From NCBI GenBank assembly GCA_027886185.1, contig WOAB01000563.1, positions 4,526,001 to 4,590,000 of the forward strand: 64,000 nt of DNA, given 5' to 3'. The stretch's first letter is position 1, and each line of letters opens with the position of its first letter. A model generated the notes under the pieces. The model did not search any database. It saw nothing but the letters and a program-made list of their open reading frames with translations, and had not been told where the DNA came from. The translations under genes were made by a program, and so were the position numbers. This document shows positions 55,386 through 64,000 of the stretch, piece by piece. The stretch comes from Rheum nobile. Lineage: Eukaryota > Streptophyta > Magnoliopsida > Caryophyllales > Polygonaceae.

Positions 55386-56389
55386 GTCAGTCATGCTTCA
55401 ATTATACTCTGCTCCATATTATCCAAACCTACACCAAAAAAATAGTACACAAATATCAGCAGCTGGTTAGGAAATAGTGACAAAGTGAGAGGGGAAAGTC
55501 TTGATTCAAAACAAAAAAACAAACTCAAAAAACTAGAACTTCCTTCCTTATACATACAAATAGTACATTCAACCTTACATGCATCATGAAGAGAAAGGAT
55601 ACTCAATCACTCATCACAAATGGCATGCCTTCTCCTATGACCAGATTTATTATTTTCATACGCATCCTTCAACCAAGGCCCAGGACTGAATAGACAGATT
55701 TTACTAAAACTAAAACTACACGTCTCCATCCCTCTCAACCATTTCTGCACTACCATGAGCAGACATATCTAGAGAAGCCTGAAATTGTATTGTTCAGCTA
55801 ATTAAGAGATCCCAATCTCGAGTAATGCCTTCTTCTATTGTCATCAAGGCTTCACAACCATTGATCAAATCCACACTTCAACTCTATAAAAAACAGTAAT
55901 GAGATTTAAGGTCTCCTTTAGCTATGCAAGGAACTGGTGACTACATCAATAAAAACCAAACCTTTTTGAAACAGGACCACCCATGATACGAAAGTGTTTG
56001 AGCAAATAAAACTGAGTTATAGCACTTGACCACCACTAATTTAATTGTGCTTGTAGTAACCTCCCTTTCATTACATTGGAAAGTATAGAAAGCACCAGTT
56101 AACCTCCCTTTCTTTTCCAGTAACTATAGAATTTTAATTAAGTTGAGCACCAAAATATGAATGACTTTTTCCCCTCTTAGACCATCACAAGCTGTTCAAT
56201 GTGATTGTACTAAATCCCTGATTTCTATTGATAACAAACAAAAACATTGATTTAAAACAGCAGATTTGCTTCACAAATTTCAAATCAGAGAAATAGATGG
56301 CGGATACAACTATCTGAAACATGAGAAGTTTAGTCTGCATCTGTGAAAATTCTAATGGCAGAGGGTTTTCCAATCACTAATGTTAAGAA
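55386..56389. other. Non-coding interior of the Helitron
   Basis: No reading frame with a recognisable domain. A block TTAACCTCCCTTTC occurs near 56055 (variant) and 56098. Confidence 0.45.
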
Positions 56390-56995
56390 CCTTCAAGGAA
56401 GCCAGCAACGTAGGATTTCTGAGCACCAAAACAAGACGAAATTACCTTGAGAGATCAGACAAAGGAACCGAAATTGGAGACGGAGAGGGAGGTGTGGTGG
56501 CCGAGGGGGAGGCGCTTAGGGTCGGCGACGGCGGAGGTAGAAGTCCACGGCCCCTCAGGGAGGCGAGACTCGGGGTCTCTCTGGATGATATGGATTGAGT
56601 ACGAAGGCGGAAGACTGAGCCACATCGTCTCCGTTGCGGGGCCGAAGTCGGGGCTTTCTATCTGCACAAACCCTAATATCTGCAAATCCCCCAAATCCTA
56701 TACGATTAGCAGAGAGAAATAAGGAATTCAATTGAATGGAGAAAAGAGAGGAATACGTAACCTCCAGGTAGAATTTGCCGAGGCGTTTGACGTCGTTTGT
56801 CCTCCCGCTTGTCTAGTTCCAGGAACGGCGAGCATATGATCGAATGGATGTAGGAGGGTTTGGGGATAGGGGTGAGTGGTGATCTGGTGGAGCCTCATAT
56901 GTAACCGAAGGAGGAGAGAAAAGTTCGATTTGCATTTTTTGTGTACAAAAACCCTAGGACTGAATTTGTAAGAATTATAGAGACTCCGCAACTTT
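56390..56995 (-). other. Possible captured gene fragment (GC-rich, intron-like)
   Basis: On the minus strand this GC-rich segment looks like a gene's 5' end. It has CT-rich leader-like sequence, a putative exon ending CTACCTGGAG|GTTACG (donor near 56760), a stretch with TTTGCAG, and an open frame of 79 codons (56455-56694; ILGFVQIESPDFGPATETMW, SIHIIQRDPESRLPEGPW). I do not recognise the protein. Composition and splice-like sites differ from the surrounding Helitron, so a captured host fragment is plausible; it could equally be an older insertion. Confidence 0.35.
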
Positions 56996-57746
56996 CACCT
57001 ACTTATTTAATTATTAATCTAACACAAATATCGATCATCCGTAAATTTTTATTTAAAATAAAATTATAATTGATAATTAGATTATAATATAGGATGACAA
57101 ACAGACCCTTAGCTGACGGAGACATTAAGGTAGCTTTATATTTATATTTACGGTATTGCGTCATGAAGCAGAAAGATTGGACCGGTCTATAATTGTACAA
57201 AAATAGTACCAATTTCTATGACCAATCTTTTCTAATCAATTTTGAGGAAGTACAAATTAATAAATTATTAGCCCGCTTGAGTTATTTCGGAATAGAAAAT
57301 ATGATTTTATTAAGATAATCGTCGCTTTTGAGGGCTCGAAAAATAATGGCATACCAAGTATAGCTCGAAAGTGATCTATGCTTTACACATTTTGCTAGCA
57401 CACTGCATACCCGCGTTTGGAGGAATGGACATCCCGTTACAGCTGATTACAAGAAATATCACACGACCATACGGGAGGGTTGAGATTTTTTGCGGCTTGA
57501 GTGCCATGGACACAGGTATCACATAAAGCTCATTACTTGTGCGTTTTAAACACCTCAGAATGTCGAATTTCCTCCGTGTATACCTGCCATGAATTGTAAA
57601 CACAAGTACTTTTTTCTATTGCTAAAGGAAACCGTGTTCCCAAATAATATTGTTAACAACAACACCCCCCATTTGTGCCTCTACATATGTCCACACCACA
57701 CCCTCTAAGCACAAGGGTCATTCACTTTTGTGGTTTTACCAGGCGA
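56996..57746. other. Non-coding interior before RepHel exons
   Basis: AT-rich; no frame with a recognised domain. Confidence 0.4.
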
Positions 57747-60700
57747 GCATGGGCGGACATCCACGCTACATAACCCATGCGAAATTGAGGCCGATACTGT
57801 CGAACCTGCTGGCCGACATGCAACACTCGATACCCCGAGTAAGAATTGTATGACAAAATTACGTTTATGCATGCAAGTCATCAGCTCTAACCACACACGT
57901 ATTTGTTGTTGTCTATTGCATCAGGAAGGCGTGCCCAACCCCCCAAGCCAAAGCGCCTAGAGGCCAGTGTGACCCGTGCTTCCCTACTTGATGCTCAACC
58001 CGCACAACTGGAAACCACAAGTAAGAATTGCACAATATGAAAACTATGACCAGTGCACTATTGCCCCCCCCCCCCCCCCCCCTTATTGAACACAACACAT
58101 GGCTGATTATTTCTTGGAACAGAGCCACGTGGGAGCCCCCCTAAGGCGAGAGGGCCAAGTGCGGCTGTTGCGCGCCATTCAAACAGTAAGTATCTTCAGA
58201 ATATAGCTGAGTACGCCAATATTTCATTACCAATATCGTCTATTATCTATAACCGCAGATGTACAAGTGAGCTATGCAAAACTAAAGGCCCCAACAACCA
58301 GATGTTGTTTTTGTAGCGCACGGATGTGGCCAGAGGAAAAGGCTGATAAGGCAACTTTTTCCAATTTCACTATGTCAATCTGTTGCCAGGAGGGCAAGGT
58401 TATCTTACCCAAGCTCAAGGAACCACCTGCGCCGCTGAAGCACCTGTTGTGCAGTTCCGTCGCCGATGCTACTTTGTTCCGGCGGAATATTAGAGTCTAT
58501 AACAGCCTATTTGCCCTTACATCCTTTGGTGCCATGATAGATGAACACATCAACCGTACTAAAGGCCCGTACACCTTCAGGATTTCTGGACAGAACTACC
58601 ACCGATTGGGCGCATTGATGCCTGGTGAAGGGACCCCGCCTAAATTTGCACAACTATACTTCTACGACACAGCGAACGAACTTCAAAACAGACTTGGATG
58701 CATGAATGTCGGCAGCGACATAGATGCAAACACAGTTCAGAGTTTAGTTGACATGTTGGATGCCACGAGTGTGGTAGCCCAGGCGTTCAGAAAGGCAAGA
58801 GATTGGTCACATGCTCATGAATCTTTGGACTTCACGATCAAACTAATAGGAGAGAGGAAGCCCGATAAAAGGCAGTATAATTTACCCACTGCGCAAGAAG
58901 TAGCAGCACTCATTATAGGGGACTTTGGGCAGAGCAACGCACCCAGAGATGTGTACGTCCAAACAAAAGCAGGTTGGCCTAGAAGAATATCCGAGCTGCA
59001 CCCGTTGTACATGGCTCTTCAGTACCCTTTATTGTTCCCTCATGGCGAGGACGATTACCACTTACAAATCCCTTACAAGACAAACTCAGGGCGGAGAGAA
59101 ACAAAAAGGGATAATGTAACAATGAGAGAATACTATTCATATAGACTCCAACAAAGGGCAGACGAAGCTACCACATTAATACGCGGAGGCCTGCTATATC
59201 ATCAGTACATAGTAGATGCCTACACCGCTATTGAAGAGGAAAGGTTACGTTGGATTAGGGACAACCAAGCACAGCTATGGGCAAACCTCTACAACAAAAT
59301 TTGTGATGCTGTTACCAAGGGTGATACTGATGCCAGAATGGTCAGTAAACGAATAGTGCTCCCAGCTACCTATACAGGAATCCCCCGATATATGATCCAG
59401 AATTACCAAGACGCAATGGCGCTTTGTACAGCATTCGAGAACCCTTCACTGTTCATAACATTCACTGCTAACCCTAAATGGTTTGAGTCGGCTGAAATGC
59501 TTGAAGAATTAGAGGTCCAGCACTCGAATGACAGGCCTGAAGTCATGAGCAGACTTTTTAGGCGCAAGGTATGCCAGTTGATAAAAGATCTTAAAAAACA
59601 CGAGATCTTTGGGCCCACAGCGGCAGGTATGTCACCGCTAAAATGAAATGGTCGAAACCTTGCTTTTGGTTCATAACCGCAATTACTTGCATACGGATGA
59701 TATTGAAGGCATATATCACCTTATATTCCCTTCCCTCTCTTTCTACATGTGCAGCTATATACACTATTGAATTTCAGAAGCGCGGCCTTCCCCATGCACA
59801 TATACTCTTATGGTTGGTTGAAGGAGCCAAGGCCAAAACAGGAATGGACGTAGATGATTTCATCTCAGCTGAAATTCCATGCAAAGACACAGATTCGGAG
59901 GTGCATAAACTTGTGACTGAGCATATGTTACATGGCCCATGCGGGGACACAAACCCTAATGCACCGTGCATGCACGATGGGAAATATAACAAACAGTTTC
60001 CTAAGCCCTACTATGCAGAAACAACGCTTGATGAGGATGGTTTTCCAGTTTACCGCCGCAGAAACAATGGAACTACAGTGAAGAAAGGACGACCCACATT
60101 CACCAACAACCACGTCGTGCCATATAACCGGTACTTACTACTGAAATATGGTGCACACATCAATGTCGAGTGGTGTAATAGAACAAGAGCCATCAAGTAC
60201 CTCTTCAAGTACATAACCAAGGGTCCAGACAAGGCGATTGCCGTCTTCCTACAAAAAGATTCAACAGCACACATAAGTGACACTACCAAAATCCCCGGTG
60301 TAAATGAAATCAAGCAATACTTAGATTGCCGTTACTTATCTGCATGTGAGGCAGCTTGGCGTATTTATGGGTTTGACATTCATTACAGTTGGCCTGCTGT
60401 AATACGGCTGACATTCCATCTCCCAGAGCAAAACTCAGTAACCATGTCGGATGCTCAGAACCTGCCGGCTGTGATACACCGAGAAGGAGTGCAATGTACG
60501 ATGTTCACAGAGTGGATTACCCTCAACTGTAGAGATGATGATGCATGGAAATTGAAGTATGCAGAAATACCCAGTCATTACACATGGGATGCTTCACAGA
60601 GGGTATGGGGGCCAAGGCGAAATCTCAAACCGATTGGGACAATTGTGTATGCCCATCCCGCCTCCGGCGAAAGGTATTACCTACGCATGCTACTGAATGT

Positions 60701-63245
60701 TGTTGCAGGACCTAGAACCTTTGAAGAAATCCGGACAGTGAATGGAAAAAAATATGACACCTTCAAGCAAGCGTGCTATGCCCGTGGAATGCTCAAGGAA
60801 GACAATGAGTGGACCGACGCAATCAAAGAAGCACAAGTGTGGGCAACAGGGGTACAACTGCGAGATTTGTTTGTCACGATCTTGCTTTTTTGTGAAGTGA
60901 CCGATCCGGGGAAATTATGGGACAACAATTGGGTTGCTTTATCAGAAGACATACTATACCGGAAAATAAGAGACTTTAAATTCCCGGCCTTAGAGCTCAA
61001 TGAAAACCAACTAAAAAACTACTGCTTGCTTGACATTGAAGAGCTCCTTGCCACAAATGGGAAAACATTAGCTGACTACCCGGGAATACCTATGCCAGAT
61101 AAACAACTTCTCACAACAATGGACAATCGCCTTATAAAAGAGGAACTCTCCTACAATGCAAAGAAAATGACAGAGCTTCACGCGGCCATGTTCGATTCAC
61201 TGAATGCAGACCAACGAGCAATCTACGAAAAGGTAATGAATGTAGTGAATAAGCAAACCGGAGAGTTCTTCTTCATTTATGGGGCGGGCGGAACAGGGAA
61301 AACTTATCTCTATAGGACAATAATGGCCCACATAAGATCACAAGGGAATATCGTTCTTGCCGTCGCATCGTCAGGTACGTACTCAACTACTGCCTTCATG
61401 CCCAAAACAAGATACATCGCACATTCCATTACTCTCACATCTAACATTTTTTCTTCGCACATGTATTGCTTCCCTTCTATTACCAGGCGGCCGGACAACC
61501 GACAACAAGTTTCTAATCCCCATCGAGCTGCTTGATAATATCACATGTGGTATTAAACAAAACACTCAGTTAGCACACCTAATGCATGAAGTCAAGCTAA
61601 TTATTTGGGATGAGGCTCCAATGACTCATAGAAATGCATTCGAGGCATTGAACAGAACATTACAAGACATCCAAAGCATCAAACATGGCAACAACAAGCA
61701 CAAGCTGTTTGGCGGTATAACAGTACTACTGGGCGGAGATTTCAGGCAAATATTACCAGTAATTACAAAAGGGAAACGACAAGACATCGTCCAGGCTTGC
61801 ATTAGCAACTCACCTATTTGGAGCCATTGCCAGGTTCTCACGTTAAAAAAGAACATGAGGGTGAATGACCAGCAAGCAAATGGGGAGATTGACATCCAAA
61901 AACAACAATTCAACAAATGGATTCAAAAGATCGGAGATGGAAATGCTAAAGCAATCGCGCTAGACAATGAGGAGGAAGAAACATGGACTGAGATCCCACA
62001 AGAGTTCATAATCGGGCCTGGGACAGATCCGATTGAGCAACTAATTGCCAAAGTCTTTCCAGATTTCATGGCAAACAAAACCAACCCGTCATACCTCCAA
62101 GACAGAGCTATTCTAACCCCTTTAAATGAAGATGCCGATCAGATAAACCGCTACATGTTCAACCGTCTACAGGGGCAAATGAGGACATACAAAAGCGCTG
62201 ATGAAGTTTGCAAGGCATCTACCGATGTGGCTGAACAAGAGCATCTGTACCCACCCGAATTCTTGAACACTCAAGATTTCCCTGGTACAATTCCCTTACC
62301 TTTCCATACACTATGCCTAATCAGTTGTAAACTCATCAACTAAAGAAAATAACATGGACACAAAATTATAGGAATCCCACCCCACGCACTTGAATTGAAG
62401 GAAGGGTTGCCGGTGATGCTTCTAAGAAATGTAAACCCTTCACAAGGGCTGTGCAACGGCACCCGTCTCATCATTACGCATTTAGGGGAGTGGGTGGTTG
62501 AGGCTGAGATTATTACTGGCACGTGCGTAGGAAACAAAGTCCTAATTCCTAGGATAACACTAAATGCCACTCAATCTAAATGGCCATTCGTCATGAAACG
62601 TCGTCAATTCCCACTAAAAGCTTGCTATGCTATGACTATCAATAAAAGCCAGGGGCAATCACTGAAGCATGTGGGGTTGTATTTACCAAGGCCAGTTTTC
62701 TGTCATGGCCAACTCTATGTGGCAGTCTCTCGAGTTACACACCCACAAGGACTCAGTATCCTGTTACTACCAACGGGAAAAGAGCCAGCTAACTACACAC
62801 GAAATATAGTTTTCAAAGAGGCATTCAATCACTTGGCCACCGAAATGAATGTAAGCACTACAACCCATTCCGTAAAATATGTCCGGACCTACTACACTCT
62901 ACGAACCTGGCGTAAAGGATCCTCACATGGGATTATAATGTTACACAATACATACTTGATGCGCACTATATCTATCATAATATCACGCTTTCACAATAGC
63001 TGGCTCAGATATATTTACTCATGTTCCAGGTCTAGCATCGGATGATACAACACATTGGTCACCATTGGATAGCATGGAAGGCATATCAACCAATCCGGCA
63101 AACATGAGGTACGTGAATGCAATGTTTTATACAAATATGCGATGCGACCATCTTTAGCGGCTCAAACATTTATATACCTTTAGCATAATAAATCCACTAT
63201 GTTTACCAGATGAACTTCTATTGTCGCAGGTTTGGGGCATCATAG
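57747..63245 (+). pseudogene. Helitron RepHel: HUH Rep plus Pif1-type helicase
   Basis: Exons inferred from GT/AG sites and domain continuity: up to 57838, 57925-58020, 58123-58185, 58259-59626, 59755-61374, about 61459-62284, 62372-62850, 63030-63108 and 63230-63245 (TAG at 63243). The Helitron_like_N domain contains RLGALMPGEGTPPKFAQLYF and YYSYRLQQRAD. The join of 59626 and 59755 restores AIYTIEFQKRGLPHAHILLW with the HUH motif (H-A-H). The Y2 region KYLFKYITKGPDKA keeps both tyrosines. The helicase part has Walker A IYGAGGTGKTYLY, Walker B KLIIWDEAPM, GGDFRQILPV and the C-terminal CYAMTINKSQGQSL and LYVAVSRVTHPQGLSIL. The only clear lesion is an acceptor: exon codons for IASLLLPGG are preceded by CACAT where CACAG is expected, so splicing there may fail or use a later AG at 61487. 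The boundaries of the first small exons are uncertain. The encoded protein would nick and unwind DNA for rolling-circle transposition. Confidence 0.82.
58064..58082. repeat. Poly-C run (19 bp) in an intron
   Basis: Nineteen consecutive C in the intron between RepHel exons ending 58020 and starting 58123. Homopolymers of this length are prone to length error. Confidence 0.9.
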
Positions 63246-64000
63246 ACTCCTCAATTTCTTCATTTGCAAGCTCTCACGCTGAGGGGCGTGGTCATTCAAC
63301 ATAACACATTGTTGCATAGCATTCCAATTGTAGGTATCATGCATACAACTTCTCATGTTGTCCCAAATATGGATATTTTAATACACATAAAGTTTGATCC
63401 AAGACAACGCCTTTTAGTCTCTCAAACCAAATACATATAATCAAACATCATACCACTACGCGTACAACCAAACTTTAGACATTCGATTGCAAAAATAAGC
63501 AAATCCCCACCATAAGCTCAACAATACATTAGTTTAGGTTGTTTTACATATCCCTCAACGACAACGCTTCATCGCATACTTAAGCACTAGATCAATACGT
63601 CTTCAACAAAAATAACAAATCGCACGGGGCTCTGATTTCTAGTATCATTACAAACAAGTATAAGATTAAAAGGGGCATATTAATTTTATATACAACAACG
63701 ATTTGGATCGCTAAGTGTTAAAATCTGGTGTGCCGATAACAAGAGGACATGTGAGTTGCTGAGTACATGCGTAATAAGATTACAATATAAGTTTAGTAGG
63801 GTTTCATCCATTCTTAATTATTTATTGATAATAGAAGTCCACCAACCTTATATATGTAGTTTTGTTTAGTTTTCAATTTTAGTTGTGGGACATGTTATCT
63901 TCACACGCACCTTCAAGTACAAACGTCTGGACTAGTTGTTACTTGACAACATGCTTTAAGTCCGTCAAGCCAAATGAGCTAGCCCATATTAATTTCTCAT
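63246..64000. other. Helitron tail and right flank
   Basis: No gene. Direct continuation of the RepHel 3' region to the candidate Helitron terminus at 63642 (CTAG followed by T), then 358 bp of unassigned AT-rich sequence. Confidence 0.45.

Larger units (their letters stand above)
54794..63642 (+). mobile_element. Helitron carrying RPA-like and RepHel genes
   Basis: It contains an RPA/DUF223-like gene (54794-55385) and a multi-exon Rep-helicase gene (57747-63245) in the same orientation, the gene set of autonomous plant Helitrons. A candidate 3' end, CGCACGGGGCTCTGATTT then CTAGT, lies at 63621-63643. Its hairpin's left arm is not present, so the end is damaged. The left limit given is the first recognised codon, not the true 5' terminus. 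Confidence 0.75.

Overview
This is a plant nuclear window, most likely from a eudicot. The evidence is spliceosomal introns, two PHT1 phosphate-transporter pseudogenes, and a dense stack of plant transposon families (Ty1/copia, Ty3/gypsy, CACTA, Helitron, hAT-type MITE). I cannot name the species. I see no intact host gene: the recognisable host-derived sequences are the two broken PHT1 copies and an unidentified gene-like fragment at about 56.4-57.0 kb. All identity statements were made by eye.

Layout. 1-853: LTR-like fragments. 854-4527: PHT1 pseudogene (+) split by a short copia element (1819-4433) with 171-bp LTRs and a perfect GTCTT target duplication. 5162-5215: tRNA-like pseudogene lacking the anticodon arm. 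5274-8003: gag-only LTR element (-), target duplication CCAAG. 8562-25906: a three-level nest. A copia element (-) has a gypsy element (+) inserted into its gag (9980-24956, target duplication CATAC), and a 7.9-kb CACTA element (11151-19057) lies inside the gypsy leader. A 1.36-1.39-kb segment spanning the copia/gypsy junction is directly duplicated on the two sides of the CACTA element (9789-11150 and 19128-20512). This is the most unusual structure in the window. The CACTA element carries a TnpD-type transposase gene and a 12-exon gene with a Ulp1-type (C48) protease domain.

26196-32449: AT-rich zone of nested Helitron-like sequences with a clear Helitron 3' end, long direct repeats, a GATATTC-dense tract and an array of ACGTAACGT palindromes. 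33173-33538: MITE. 34463-43090: large gag-only LTR retrotransposon with iMet primer site and 2.46/1.89-kb LTRs. 43091-46790: decayed gypsy fragment. 46930-47258: terminus of another CACTA family. 50385-51958: second, near full-length but frameshifted PHT1 pseudogene (-), with a possible 5'-UTR intron and a P1BS-type phosphate-response site upstream. 53794-54241: hAT-type MITE with 8-bp target duplication. 54794 to about 63642: Helitron with an RPA/DUF223-like gene and a multi-exon RepHel gene (HUH replication initiator plus Pif1-type helicase).

How parts relate. Nesting gives an order of events: copia, then gypsy, then CACTA arrival and segmental duplication. A GC-rich near-palindromic module (core TTCCGCGACCGCGGAA) recurs in the LTRs of two otherwise different LTR families, the gypsy at 9980-24956 and the gag-only element at 34463-43090.
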